A stretch of DNA of 29,321 bases from Bacteroidota bacterium (GCA_023430725.1 JAEYZD010000213.1:1-29321), one strand, 5' to 3'. Shown: positions 1 to 9,464, counted from the first letter of the stretch. Numbers and translations are program-made. Notes: a model not told the origin generated them from the sequence alone.

Positions 1-1
1 A

Positions 2-1471
2 GTAGGGGTCACAGGAGACGTTACAGACGAGGCAGACAACTGCGACACATCGCTTAATGCCATCTTCACCGATGCAGTGGCATCAGGCACCTGCGAAGGA
101 GAAGAGATCATCACCAGGACATGGACATTGACCGACGACTGTGGTAATCTGACAACACACATCCAGGTCATTACAGTAAGAGATACCATCTCCCCGACGT
201 TCACGGTCCCTGCAGACATTACCATCTACAAGGATGCAACCTGCACATATGATGCAACAGTAGGGGTCACCGGAGATGTTACAGACGAGGCAGACAACTG
301 CGACACATCACTGAATGCAATCTTCACCGATGCAGTGGCATCAGGCACCTGCGAAGGAGAAGAGATCATCACCAGGACATGGACACTGACTGACGACTGC
401 GGCAATACCACAACTCATATCCAGATCATCACAGTAAGAGATACAATCGCTCCAACCTTTACTGTCCCTGCAGACATCACCATTTACAAAGATGCAACAT
501 GCGGATATGATGCAAACGTCACAATAACCGGCGATGTTACGGATGAAGCAGACAACTGCGACACATCACTGAATGCAATCTTCACCGATGCAGTGGCAGC
601 AGGCTCATGCGAAGGAGAAGAGATCATCACCAGGACATGGACCCTTACAGACGACTGCGGTAATATCACAACCCACATCCAGATCATCACAGTAAGAGAT
701 ACGATCTCACCGACGTTCACAGTCCCTGCCGACATAACTATATACAAGGATGCAACATGCACTTATGACGCAACAATAGGGGTCACAGGAGATGTAATGG
801 ATGAAGCAGACAACTGCGACACATCACTGAATGCCGTCTTCACCGATGCAGTGGCAGCAGGCGCCTGCGAAGGAGAAGAGATCATCACCAGGACATGGAC
901 ACTGACCGACGACTGTGGCAACCTGACGACACACATCCAGGTCATCACTGTCAGAGACACAATCTCTCCGACGTTCACAGTCCCTGCAGACATCACCATT
1001 TACAAAGATGCAACCTGCACTTATGACGCTGATGTAACAATAACCGGTGATGTAACAGATGAGGCAGACAACTGCGACACTTCGCTGGATGCCATCTTCA
1101 CCGACGCAGTTGCAGCAGGCTCATGTGAAGGAGAAGAGATCATTACAAGGACATGGACACTGACTGACGACTGCGGCAACCAGACAACTCACATCCAGGT
1201 CATCACAGTAAGAGATACTATCTCCCCGACCTTTACGGTACCTGCGGACATCACAATCTGCCGTGACATTACCGGAGCATATGACAGGGATGTCACAAAT
1301 ACCGGAGATGTAACCGACGAAGCTGATAACTGTGATACATCGCTTGATGCACTCTATTCGGATTCAGATGCCGAAATGGGAACTGTTGAAGCTGTCGGCT
1401 TCATCAGAAGAGAGTGGACCCTTACAGACGACTGCGGCAATACAACAATACAATACCAGACCATCTGGGTA
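2..1471 (+). repeat. Tandem 258-bp HYR repeat array inside the surface-protein gene
   Basis: One partial unit (2-181) is followed by five units starting at 182, 440, 698, 956 and 1214. The same landmark (TGCAGTGGCA or a close variant) recurs at 73, 331, 589, 847 and 1105, exactly 258 bases apart, with no indels. Units are close to identical in DNA, differing mainly at synonymous sites and in two variable spots (VGVTG versus VTITG; SGTC, AGSC or AGAC). Each standard unit has four cysteines, at unit positions 21, 40, 57 and 73. The last unit is diverged and caps the array. More units probably lie upstream of the window. Confidence 0.95.
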
Positions 1472-4400
1472 CAACCTGTCCCCCGCATTTCAGTAACAAT
1501 TCCGGATACACTCTTCTGCAACGGATCAACGGTTGACTTTGCAATTGACTCACTGGTAATATCCAGGGGAGAGGTAATGTACGATCTTGATGTGACCTAC
1601 CCTGCCGGTATCAGTGGCACCCTGACAAACGGACAGCGACAGATCGCAAATATATCCGACCTGCTGACAAACACTACGAATAGCTATCAGACGGTTACCT
1701 ACCGCTTCAGACCCTATATTCAGGGCAAACCCGGCGACCCGACCTGCCATGACGGCGCAGAAGTGACACTGGTTGTACATGTTGAACCGACTGCCAGAGT
1801 AAATCTGACACTTGCAGATGACGAACTCTGCAATGGCGAAAGCGTAAATATCCAGATAGCCAGCCCAACCACCTCATTCAACGGTATTGAATTCAACGTC
1901 AACGCCCTGAATGACTTTTCGGAGATAACCGGCTACACTGACAGAACCGGACTGGCACTGTCCGATCTGATCACCGAAGCCCTCTCCAACAGCGGCGACA
2001 CGGCACGTATCGTTACCTATATTGTAACCCCGGCAACTCTTGATGTAAACGGAAATCAGAAGTGCTTCGGAATAAATGATACGGTAAGAGTCTGGGTTAA
2101 CCCGACTCCAAGAGCCACACCGCTCAACAACACAACACATATCTGCTACGGAGGCACTACAGACATTCAGCTTCTCTCACCAACAGTTATGAGTTCGGGC
2201 ATACGTGAGTTTAACTATACAATCTCAGCCACTGCCCCGACAACCGTAGTTGACGGTAACAGAACCCCTGTCAACAGTGTTCCGCTCGGCACTCACCTGC
2301 AGTTCCCCTATACCAACGAGAGTGACACAATGCAGTCAGTATACTTCCGGATCACCCCGAAAGTTACAGGTCCTGGCTGTCCTTATGGTCCTCCGGTAAT
2401 ATCAGAGGTGAAGGTACACGCCCACCCGCTGCAATCACTTGAGATACTCGATTCTATTACATGTGACGGCGGTCAGGACGGAGCCCTTGAGATCATTCAT
2501 GCCCGCGGTATTGACTCGATGTGGGTTGCATGGACAGGCCCCGACTATTGGGAGGATGAAGGTTACAATATGTTCATTGTGGATGAACGCAGCCAGGGTT
2601 ATTATACTGCCACAGTAACCGACAGCCTGGGTTGTTCAAGTTCAACATGGCTGAACCTGATTGAGCCCAATACCGAGGTGTCGTTCTACTTCGACCAGTA
2701 CATCTCATGCCCGGGTGCCGAAGATGCAAGAATGGCAATTGCCCTCACCGAAGGACAGGCTCCGCCTTACTATTATAATCTGATATGGAATTATACAGAC
2801 ACAGTATACCAGGGACCTATGGTTCTGAGTCACTTCCTTTACCTTGACAACCTGAAACCCGGAGACTATCTGCTTTCAGTGGAAGACGGAAACGGTTGCA
2901 AGGAGGAGCTGTTACTCTCTCTCTATGACGCTCCCGTTACCTCGGTGAAATTCGAAAAGTCCGATTATGCCGGGAATAATATCTCATGTGAAGGTTATAA
3001 TGACGGTTCAGTAACGGTCGCCAGCATCGAAAGCTGGTACCTGGCAGGCACTGATACAGTCTTCGTTACCACAAGGGCTCCCTACACCTATGAGTGGACT
3101 GCCTCAGATGGAGGCGCCATCACCGGCAGCAACACTGACAGCCTGCTTGTAAATATTCCGGCAGGGACCTATACGCTCACAGTCAGGGACAGGCTTGGAT
3201 GCGCGTTCCAGTTCCCTGTTGTTATGACAGAGCCTGACGGCATTGATCTGCTGGATGAGGATATCTCCCTGAGTGCTGACGGCATTCACCAGGTTTCATG
3301 TTATGACGGAGCCGACGGGTTTATAGCTCTTCAGTTCGACGGAGGAACGGGCGCCTACAGTTACGCATGGACCGGACCGGACGGATACACGGCAAACACG
3401 ACCTCTATTACCGGCTTGGGTGCGGGAACATATAATCTTACAGTCACAGATGCAAGCCTGTGTCACCGTGAATACACCTATACCCTGGATGAACCGGATT
3501 CTTTAAGCATCAGCATATTAACCACACACACCCCTGATAACGCGTTCAATATTGGCTGCCATGGCGGTGACGGTACTATTGACATCACCGTGACCGGCGG
3601 AAGCGGCCCGGGAACATACTCCTACACATGGACCATGGCTGAAGATCCTTCATGGACCAGCAGCCTTGATGACCTTACAGTCAAGGCCGGCAACTATTTG
3701 CTGCAGGTCACGGACATCAACGGGTGCACCAGCAACAGACCCGTTGAGATAACCCAGCCTGATTCGCTGAGCCTCACGCTAAGCATATCTGAAATTACCT
3801 GTCTTACGGCACCTGCATATAATGACGGAGCAATTGATCTGACTGTAACCGGAGGGAAATCGCCATACACATTCTCCTGGACCGGTCCTTCAGGCTTTAC
3901 CTCAGGTCTTGAAGATATCAGCACACTGTCAGAAGGCCAATACTCCTTAACTGTTACAGATAGTTACGGCTGCATAATCACAGCAGATACACTACTGACC
4001 ATGCCGGCACCCATAACACTTGAGAGCCGTCTCTCTGACTACAACGGATTCAGCGTCAGCTGTCTCGGCAGAACCGACGGATGGATCAGAGTGATACCTC
4101 AGACAGGTATTGCACCGTATGAATATGCATGGAGCGGACCGTCAGGATTCAGCGCTACAGCGACGGATTCAATTTACGCCCTCAGGGAAGGCACCTATAC
4201 TGTGACAGTGACAGACTTGAATATGTGCTCAATAACACAGAATTTCACCCTCGCTTCTCCCGGAGAGCTGAGCATGGCACTTAACCTCGGATTAAGCAAC
4301 GGCGGCAGTTACAGCATCAATTGTGCAGGGGCTTCAACAGGAACTGCTACCGTCACGGCCGTCAACGCTGCCGGATCAACCAGCTATCTGTGGTCTGACG

Positions 4401-5011
4401 GCCAGTCCGGAGCTGCCAGGACTAACCTGCCTGCAGGACTGCATGAGGTGATACTCACTGATGCCAACGGTTGTGTTGCTGACACTTCATTCATTCTCAC
4501 ACAGCCCGACTCTCTCCGGATCAATTTCAGCATGATCTCGCCATACTGTCCTGAAAGCAATGACGGAAGCATCTTTGCAGGCGTAACAGGCGGAGAGGGT
4601 GCATACACCTTCACCTGGAATAACGGCCAGACAACACAGGAAGCAACCGGACTGGTCAGTGGCCTCTATATCGTCGAAGCACAGGACTTCAACGGATGCC
4701 AGCTGTCAGATTCACTGAAACTCATGGCACTGAATGACATTTGTGTGGGAATTCCCAATGCCTTCTCACCTGACGGCGATGGAATCAATGAATTCTGGAA
4801 CATCACAAGGATAGCATTCTTCAGCGATGCCGAGGTTATAATAATGAACAGGTGGGGCGAGATAGTATGGAAATCAGACAAGGGATATACTGAACCGTGG
4901 GACGGCCGTGCCTCCAACGGAAAAGCACTGCCGATGGATTCATACCATTACGCCATCGATCTGCATAACGGAGAAAAACCCATCGTCGGTCACGTGACCA
5001 TCATAAGATAG
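2..5011 (+). CDS. Giant T9SS-secreted HYR/PKD-like/SprB-repeat surface protein (5' end missing)
   Basis: The reading frame is open from base 2, so the true start lies upstream; the ATG at 77 is only an internal methionine. Domains seen in order: HYR-type immunoglobulin-like units of 86 aa (to about base 1471, typical opening DTISPTFTVPADIT); two to three PKD-like domains of about 110 aa (about 1475-2440), each with an F/LCNG or ICYGG motif; about nine SprB-like repeats (about 2450-4730) with the pattern SC-x-G-x-x-DG, then Y-x-W-x-G, G-x-Y-x-L-x-V-x-D and GC; and a C-terminal gliding-motility/CHU_C domain (about 4755-5011) opening NAFSPDGDGINEFW and containing NRWGE and PWDG. That last domain is the known type B T9SS sorting signal. 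The inferred role is an outer-surface adhesin or structural protein, exported by the Sec system and then T9SS. The partner PorP/SprF gene follows after 3 bases. Ligand and exact role cannot be told from sequence. Confidence 0.93.
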   Translation, partial: VGVTGDVTDEADNCDTSLNAIFTDAVASGTCEGEEIITRTWTLTDDCGNLTTHIQVITVRDTISPTFTVPADITIYKDATCTYDATVGVTGDVTDEADNCDTSLNAIFTDAVASGTCEGEEIITRTWTLTDDCGNTTTHIQIITVRDTIAPTFTVPADITIYKDATCGYDANVTITGDVTDEADNCDTSLNAIFTDAVAAGSCEGEEIITRTWTLTDDCGNITTHIQIITVRDTISPTFTVPADITIYKDATCTYDATIGVTGDVMDEADNCDTSLNAVFTDAVAAGACEGEEIITRTWTLTDDCGNLTTHIQVITVRDTISPTFTVPADITIYKDATCTYDADVTITGDVTDEADNCDTSLDAIFTDAVAAGSCEGEEIITRTWTLTDDCGNQTTHIQVITVRDTISPTFTVPADITICRDITGAYDRDVTNTGDVTDEADNCDTSLDALYSDSDAEMGTVEAVGFIRREWTLTDDCGNTTIQYQTIWVQPVPRISVTIPDTLFCNGSTVDFAIDSLVISRGEVMYDLDVTYPAGISGTLTNGQRQIANISDLLTNTTNSYQTVTYRFRPYIQGKPGDPTCHDGAEVTLVVHVEPTARVNLTLADDELCNGESVNIQIASPTTSFNGIEFNVNALNDFSEITGYTDRTGLALSDLITEALSNSGDTARIVTYIVTPATLDVNGNQKCFGINDTVRVWVNPTPRATPLNNTTHICYGGTTDIQLLSPTVMSSGIREFNYTISATAPTTVVDGNRTPVNSVPLGTHLQFPYTNESDTMQSVYFRITPKVTGPGCPYGPPVISEVKVHAHPLQSLEILDSITCDGGQDGALEIIHARGIDSMWVAWTGPDYWEDEGYNMFIVDERSQGYYTATVTDSLGCSSSTWLNLIEPNTEVSFYFDQYISCPGAEDARMAIALTEGQAPPYYYNLIWNYTDTVYQGPMVLSHFLYLDNLKPGDYLLSVEDGNGCKEELLLSLYDAPVTSVKFEKSDYAGNNISCEGYNDGSVTVASIESWYLAGTDTVFVTTRAPYTYEWTASDGGAITGSNTDSLLVNIPAGTYTLTVRDRLGCAFQFPVVMTEPDGIDLLDEDISLSADGIHQVSCYDGADGFIALQFDGGTGAYSYAWTGPDGYTANTTSITGLGAGTYNLTVTDASLCHREYTYTLDEPDSLSISILTTHTPDNAFNIGCHGGDGTIDITVTGGSGPGTYSYTWTMAEDPSWTSSLDDLTVKAGNYLLQVTDINGCTSNRPVEITQPDSLSLTLSISEITCLTAPAYNDGAIDLTVTGGKSPYTFSWTGPSGFTSGLEDISTLSEGQYSLTVTDSYGCIITADTLLTMPAPITLESRLSDYNGFSVSCLGRTDGWIRVIPQTGIAPYEYAWSGPSGFSATATDSIYALREGTYTVTVTDLNMCSITQNFTLASPGELSMALNLGLSNGGSYSINCAGASTGTATVTAVNAAGSTSYLWSDGQSGAARTNLPAGLHEVILTDANGCVADTSFILTQPDSLRINFSMISPYCPESNDGSIFAGVTGGEGAYTFTWNNGQTTQEATGLVSGLYIVEAQDFNGCQLSDSLKLMALNDICVGIPNAFSPDGDGINEFWNITRIAFFSDAEVIIMNRWGEIVWKSDKGYTEPWDGRASNGKALPMDSYHYAIDLHNGEKPIVGHVTIIR

Positions 5012-5014
5012 GGA

Positions 5015-6019
5015 ATGAACAGAAACAAAGGAGCATTTAAGGTGAAAAGAGGATTGTTACTCACGGCGGCATTTTTAATATCAGCTGGGCTCACCGCCCA
5101 GCAGCTGCCCATTTACAGTCAGTATCTGTTCAACAAATACCTGATCAACCCGGCTGTTGCCGGAGCCGACGGTTACACGAGCCTCAATCTCACCACAAGG
5201 CAGCAGTGGACCGGTTACCAGGGCGCCCCGCAGACTTACTCAATCAGCTTTAACGGAAGGCTTCTGAAACAGAAATACAACATCCGGGAAAATATTTTCA
5301 GTCAGAAAACATTCAAACCCCGCACCGAGGGCCGGGTCGGGTTCGGGGGTACGGTCTTCTCAGACATCAACGGGCTTGTAAGAAAGACCGGATTCTCCAC
5401 CTCGTATGCATATCACATCTGGCTTCAGGGGGGCACACAGCTCTCCCTGGGCCTCGCATTTACAGGCTATCACTACAAGATTGACCAGCGTCAGATACAG
5501 TTCGAGGACCCTGATGAGCCCTGGCTGAACACTGACTTCCGGAAAGGGATCTTTGTCCCTGACTTTAACTTCGGAGCCTATCTTCTCAACCGGAAATTTG
5601 CCGTCGGCTTTTCAGCACATGAACTGATGGAGGGATTCATCAGGGCAGGCAGCCAGGCTTACCGGGACCTGAAGATTCAGAGGACTTATTACCTGTTCGG
5701 CAACTATGACATTGAACCTGACAACAAAAACCTGATTCAGCCATCGGTATTGATCAAGATGTCCGAGCAGCTCAGGCCACAGGCCGACATTGGTGTCAGC
5801 TATTCGTATGACAACAGGCTCTGGCTGGGCACTACATTCAGGACCGGAAGCGCAGTCATAGCCAACGTGGGAGTGAGGAGAGACAGGCTCTACTTCGGGT
5901 ACTCGGTTGATTTCACCCTCAATTCAATCCAGAGATCGACTTTTGGCTCACATGAATTCATTCTGGCGACCCGCTTCGGTGATACCCCGAGGAAGTACCG
6001 CTGGCTCGACAGATACTAG
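5015..6019 (+). CDS. PorP/SprF family type IX secretion outer-membrane protein
   Basis: The 334-aa product carries a Sec signal peptide (KRGLLLTAAFLISAGLTAQ) followed by the family hallmark QLPIYSQYLFNKYLINPA, and an alternating aromatic/glycine beta-strand pattern that runs to the C-terminus, as in PorP/SprF outer-membrane beta-barrels. In this family the protein helps secrete or anchor a T9SS cargo, usually encoded next door. Here the cargo is the CHU_C protein 3 bases upstream, so the two are probably co-transcribed. The start is uncertain: ATG 5015 has only a weak ribosome site, while an in-frame GTG at 5042 has AAAGGAG 8 bases upstream and would give the compact signal peptide typical of the family. 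The gene's end overlaps the end of the convergent methyltransferase by 4 bases. Confidence 0.92.
   Translation: MNRNKGAFKVKRGLLLTAAFLISAGLTAQQLPIYSQYLFNKYLINPAVAGADGYTSLNLTTRQQWTGYQGAPQTYSISFNGRLLKQKYNIRENIFSQKTFKPRTEGRVGFGGTVFSDINGLVRKTGFSTSYAYHIWLQGGTQLSLGLAFTGYHYKIDQRQIQFEDPDEPWLNTDFRKGIFVPDFNFGAYLLNRKFAVGFSAHELMEGFIRAGSQAYRDLKIQRTYYLFGNYDIEPDNKNLIQPSVLIKMSEQLRPQADIGVSYSYDNRLWLGTTFRTGSAVIANVGVRRDRLYFGYSVDFTLNSIQRSTFGSHEFILATRFGDTPRKYRWLDRY
5027..5033 (+). promoter_or_regulatory. Shine-Dalgarno-like AAAGGAG before an alternative GTG start
   Basis: AAAGGAG ends 8 bases before GTG 5042, an in-frame codon of the PorP/SprF gene just ahead of its hydrophobic signal segment. This is a near-ideal spacing and argues for GTG 5042 over ATG 5015. 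Strong Shine-Dalgarno sites are uncommon in Bacteroidota, so this rests on pattern alone. Confidence 0.45.
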
Positions 6020-6912
6020 GAATCCTTTTTTGACAGTACGTACACAAGTGAACTGGCACTATCCCTGCGAAAAAGGCTTCGCAGAGCGATGACGACGCCG
6101 GTGAGAACGCCTCTTGCCAGTGGCATCCCTTTGCCGTCATTCCTGTAACTGAGCGATGAGATATAGAACAGATCCAGTGGCAGGGCCGAAGTGCTTTCAC
6201 ACACGAATCCCTGTTTAACTGCAAATTGCCTGAAGGCATCAGGGGTGAAATGCCACAGGTGTCTGGGTACATCCAGTGCCGCCCACATTTTCCCGAACCA
6301 CTCTGCATCAGCTGACGCGAAGTTAGGCAGTGCAATGATGCACCTGCCGTCATCCTTCAGGATACGCTTTACTTCGCCCATCCACCTGGCGGGATCATAG
6401 AGGTGCTCGAGAACGTGCCAGAATGTGATGCAGTCGGCATACGCCGATGGCACTTCACCCACCTGCTGCGGCCCTATCGCCCTTATCCCGAACCTCTCAA
6501 CAGAGTAATTTCTGGCATGTTCGCTGAGCTCTATGCCCGTCAACTGCCACCCCCGCTTCTGCATGAAGGCAGCGAAATACCCGGTCCCGCTGCCGATGTC
6601 AATCATGACTCCGGAGCTCTTTCCCACAGCAGAATCAACCAGTTCTCCCTTGCGTTTCAGCATGAATCCCCGGGCAATGTGATAAATCCGGTCTGCAAGG
6701 CTTTGCTTATTGTCGGTGTGCGAGATGTATTCATCCGACGCGTAGTACTTTCCCGCCTCCTCTTCAGCAGGCGGGTCCGCTGTCCATCCCATACCACAGG
6801 CGGTGCATCGCCTTATAAGGAACTCACGTCCGCTTACAAGGTGATCCTTCGCCCTGAATAGGTCAGAGGTAGTTGTGGCCTGGCAGGCAGGGCAGACTGA
6901 CATATCAGGCAT
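6016..6912 (-). CDS. Class I SAM-dependent methyltransferase with N-terminal zinc-ribbon-like CxxC pair
   Basis: The 298-aa product has two CxxC motifs near the N-terminus (CPAC at 7-10, CTAC at 36-39), which could bind a zinc ion, followed by a Methyltransf_23-type Rossmann domain. Motif I is DIGSGTGYF (105-113), the acidic end of strand beta2 is GIELS, and a WHVLEHLYDP motif follows. Family members methylate small molecules, lipids or sugars; the substrate is not readable here. Its ATG lies 8 bases inside the end of the upstream YfhO gene, implying translational coupling and one transcript. A second Met at codon 4 would start just after that stop. The neighbourhood (YfhO protein, flippase, glycosyltransferase) suggests a cell-envelope glycan substrate, which is inference. 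Confidence 0.85.
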   Translation of the reverse strand: MPDMSVCPACQATTTSDLFRAKDHLVSGREFLIRRCTACGMGWTADPPAEEEAGKYYASDEYISHTDNKQSLADRIYHIARGFMLKRKGELVDSAVGKSSGVMIDIGSGTGYFAAFMQKRGWQLTGIELSEHARNYSVERFGIRAIGPQQVGEVPSAYADCITFWHVLEHLYDPARWMGEVKRILKDDGRCIIALPNFASADAEWFGKMWAALDVPRHLWHFTPDAFRQFAVKQGFVCESTSALPLDLFYISSLSYRNDGKGMPLARGVLTGVVIALRSLFRRDSASSLVYVLSKKDS

Positions 6913-9367
6913 TACTGCGTCCGGGTTTTAGAAAGGCCAGGACAGACATAAGAAGAAGGGCCAGCAGCAGGACCGATCCTGCCAGCGACACCTTGTTGCC
7001 TGTTCTATATGATTCAGGTTCAAAGCTGAATGTCACGGTATGGCTTCCGGCTGGGATCGTCATGCCTCTCAGGACATAGTTAGCCTTGAAATGTTCGGCA
7101 GGATTACCGTCAATAGATGCCTTCCAGCCGTATTTGTAGTAGATTTCCGAGAAGATGGCCACTCTTTCGGAGGATAGCTCAGTCTTATAGGTAAGCAGGT
7201 TTGGTTCATACGAGGTGAGCCAGATTGTGTCACCGGGTGTTGCCTGCATCTCAGTGACCGGAATCTGCTCCGCAAACCTCCTGTCAACAACAGCCACCTC
7301 GGCCGGGTTAATGGATTTGACAGCTTCCAGCTCTGCGTCAGCGTTTTCGACCAGGGTGACCCGGTTAACAAGCCATGCATTTCCTGCCGCATGCCTGTTT
7401 AGTAACGGTGACGAACCTGGATCAAGGATTATGTATCTTGTATTCAACATATTGAGTGTGCCAAGACTGCCAAGCACCCCTTCAGCCTCCTCCATGCTCG
7501 ATGCACTTCTGAGACTCGTTATCAGGGAGTTTATGTCGTCCGTCAGGCTTGTTTCAATCAGTTCCTGGTATCTCTTCATCTTCGCTCCGCTGTAGCCGCC
7601 GATTGACTGATGGTGAAATGAGGTTGAGGCATCGTTGAAGACTGACACTGTAAGGTTAAGCACCCTGAATTCCCCTTCGTCGCTGAGAATCTCCTTATCG
7701 GCCGCAGAGGATGCGAACGAGTTGGAAGCGGCTCTTTTTGTCTCAAAATTTGAACTTCCGAGATACCTTGCATCTACCGGCACCTGGTCAATCAGGAAGA
7801 GGGCAGTGAGTCCCAGCAACGCATATGCAGGCTTGATTTTGTACTTCAGGTAGAACCATATCAGCGCAGCTCCACCGGCAATAAAGATGACTGATCTGAG
7901 CGCATCGGCGCGAAGCATCGCCTTCCTGTCTGCTGCCATTGCATCCTTGATCCATGCTGCCGACTCAGGCAGGGAACTTTCATCAGGTCTCAGGAATGAT
8001 CCCGCCAGTCCCGGTATCAGGAGAAAGATGAAAGCCAGTCCTCCGGTGATCAGCGCAGCCAGCAGAACCGATCTGGCAGCCTTCTCCCTGTTTACGGTCC
8101 CTTCAGAGATCGCCCTGAGCGCCAGTACTCCCATCAATGGCACAAGTACTCCAGCCATGACCAGGGTCATGGATACCGCCCTGAACTTGTCGTATCCCGG
8201 GAAGAAATCAATGAAGAGAGATGTCAGCGGCATCAGGTTCTTACCCCAGGAAAGCAGCAGTGACAGTACGGCGGCAGTGAGTATCCACCATTTTTCCCGA
8301 CCTTTTATGATAAACAGGCCAAGTACGAACAGGAACAGTATAACTGCTCCGAAATATACCGGGCCGCTTGTGCTGGGTTGATTGCCCCAGTACCTGAACA
8401 GCTGACCCTGTGCCTGCCCCATGTTGTTTTTCCGAAGCGCCGTCACTGTCTCGGAATCGCTGTCGAACGGAGCCGTGGCTCCTCCTTTAAGATTCGGAAT
8501 CAGGAAGGTAAACGACTCCCCGATTCCATAGCTCCACTGTGTAATATATTCAGGGTCAAGACCTTTCTGGTTAGTTCCCGCAGCTGCGGTCAGCTCGCTC
8601 TTGCCCCGGGTGGACTCTTTGCTGTACTCCCAGGTAGAGTAGAGCGAAGCGAAGTTGACGCTGAATGCTATCAGCGCAGCTCCCACCAGCACCCCGAAGC
8701 TCTTCAGGAATGAAGGAACAGCCTTTGTTTTTATCGCATTGACCAGCTCGAAGATTCCGAAGACAAGGACGATCATCCCTGTATAATACGTTATCTGGAA
8801 ATGGTTCGCCATTATCTGCATCGCCAGGAAAAGGGCAAAGAGTGATGCGCCGGCCAGCAGATTCTTACGGAAAGCGTAAACCACCGAGCCAAGCACAGGG
8901 GCCATATATGCCATGGCATAGGCCTTTGTGTTGTGCCCCGCGGAGAGGCTGACAAACAGGTACGACGAGAAGCCGTATGCAATGGCCCCGGCCATCGCCA
9001 ACCACGGGTTAACCCTGAAGAATAGCAGCATTATATAGAATCCGAGCATCGACAGAAACAGCGCGGCCACGGGTGTCTTGTACAATTTCAGGAAGTTGTC
9101 GAGGTGTTTGAACAGGTTTCCCGGATACTTTACAGAGATCAGATAAGCCGGCATTCCGCTGAACATAGAGTTCGTCCACAGCGGCTCCTTGCCGTATTTG
9201 TCACGGTAGTCGCTTATCTCCTTTGACGATCCCTCATAAACCTTCGTGTCATGGGCATTGATCTTTCTTCCTTCAAGCACCGGGAAGAAGTAGGCGAAGG
9301 AGACCACAGTGAATAAAAGCACGGCAATAAGATGCGGCAGGGCTGATTTGAGCATACTCGGTTTCAT
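6905..9367 (-). CDS. YfhO family multi-membrane-spanning protein (GT-C-like)
   Basis: The 820-aa protein begins with a membrane anchor (HLIAVLLFTVVSFAYFFPVL) and continues with many hydrophobic helices through about residue 520, then a soluble periplasmic-type domain (about 540-780) and a last transmembrane helix near the C-terminus. The order, the SAGHNTKAYAMAYMAP segment and the large extracytoplasmic loop with NSMFSGMPAY fit bacterial YfhO proteins. That family is related to GT-C glycosyltransferases; some Firmicutes members glycosylate lipoteichoic acid, but the role in Bacteroidota is unsettled. It is probably the first gene of a two-gene operon with the methyltransferase and has a strong promoter match upstream (9412-9442). 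Confidence 0.85.
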   Translation of the reverse strand: MKPSMLKSALPHLIAVLLFTVVSFAYFFPVLEGRKINAHDTKVYEGSSKEISDYRDKYGKEPLWTNSMFSGMPAYLISVKYPGNLFKHLDNFLKLYKTPVAALFLSMLGFYIMLLFFRVNPWLAMAGAIAYGFSSYLFVSLSAGHNTKAYAMAYMAPVLGSVVYAFRKNLLAGASLFALFLAMQIMANHFQITYYTGMIVLVFGIFELVNAIKTKAVPSFLKSFGVLVGAALIAFSVNFASLYSTWEYSKESTRGKSELTAAAGTNQKGLDPEYITQWSYGIGESFTFLIPNLKGGATAPFDSDSETVTALRKNNMGQAQGQLFRYWGNQPSTSGPVYFGAVILFLFVLGLFIIKGREKWWILTAAVLSLLLSWGKNLMPLTSLFIDFFPGYDKFRAVSMTLVMAGVLVPLMGVLALRAISEGTVNREKAARSVLLAALITGGLAFIFLLIPGLAGSFLRPDESSLPESAAWIKDAMAADRKAMLRADALRSVIFIAGGAALIWFYLKYKIKPAYALLGLTALFLIDQVPVDARYLGSSNFETKRAASNSFASSAADKEILSDEGEFRVLNLTVSVFNDASTSFHHQSIGGYSGAKMKRYQELIETSLTDDINSLITSLRSASSMEEAEGVLGSLGTLNMLNTRYIILDPGSSPLLNRHAAGNAWLVNRVTLVENADAELEAVKSINPAEVAVVDRRFAEQIPVTEMQATPGDTIWLTSYEPNLLTYKTELSSERVAIFSEIYYKYGWKASIDGNPAEHFKANYVLRGMTIPAGSHTVTFSFEPESYRTGNKVSLAGSVLLLALLLMSVLAFLKPGRSNA

Positions 9368-9411
9368 CGGGATGGCGTTATTCGGGATAAACAGGGTTTG
9401 ATATCATCCGA

Positions 9412-9442
9412 CAAAAATACACCAACTGATCCTTAAATCAAA
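9412..9442 (-). promoter_or_regulatory. Bacteroidota-type promoter for the YfhO gene
   Basis: On the minus strand, TTTG (9439-9442) lies 19 bases before TATTTTTG (9412-9419), an exact match to TTTG-N19-TAnnTTTG. It would start RNA near 9405, about 38 bases ahead of the YfhO ATG at 9367. Confidence 0.6.
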
Positions 9443-9456
9443 TGAGTATATTATTA

Positions 9457-9464
9457 TACATTTG
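9457..9464 (+). promoter_or_regulatory. Candidate -7 box for the flippase gene
   Basis: TACATTTG is an exact match to TAnnTTTG. No good -33 TTTG lies 19-20 bases upstream (the bases there read TTAA). If used, RNA would start near 9470, so the in-frame TTG at 9462 could not be the start codon and ATG 9483 would be. Confidence 0.4.

Noticed and set aside
226..999. Three antisense open frames (61-92 aa) in the HYR array
   Set aside because: They are near copies of one another and recur with the 258-bp period, as expected for shadows of the repeated sense gene.
2..1471. CRISPR-like or satellite repeat
   Set aside because: The repeats are contiguous 258-bp in-frame coding units without spacers, so they encode protein domains.
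7887..8381. 164-aa antisense frame opposite the YfhO gene
   Set aside because: Serine/alanine-rich translation typical of the reverse of a hydrophobic coding region; no start signal or family features.
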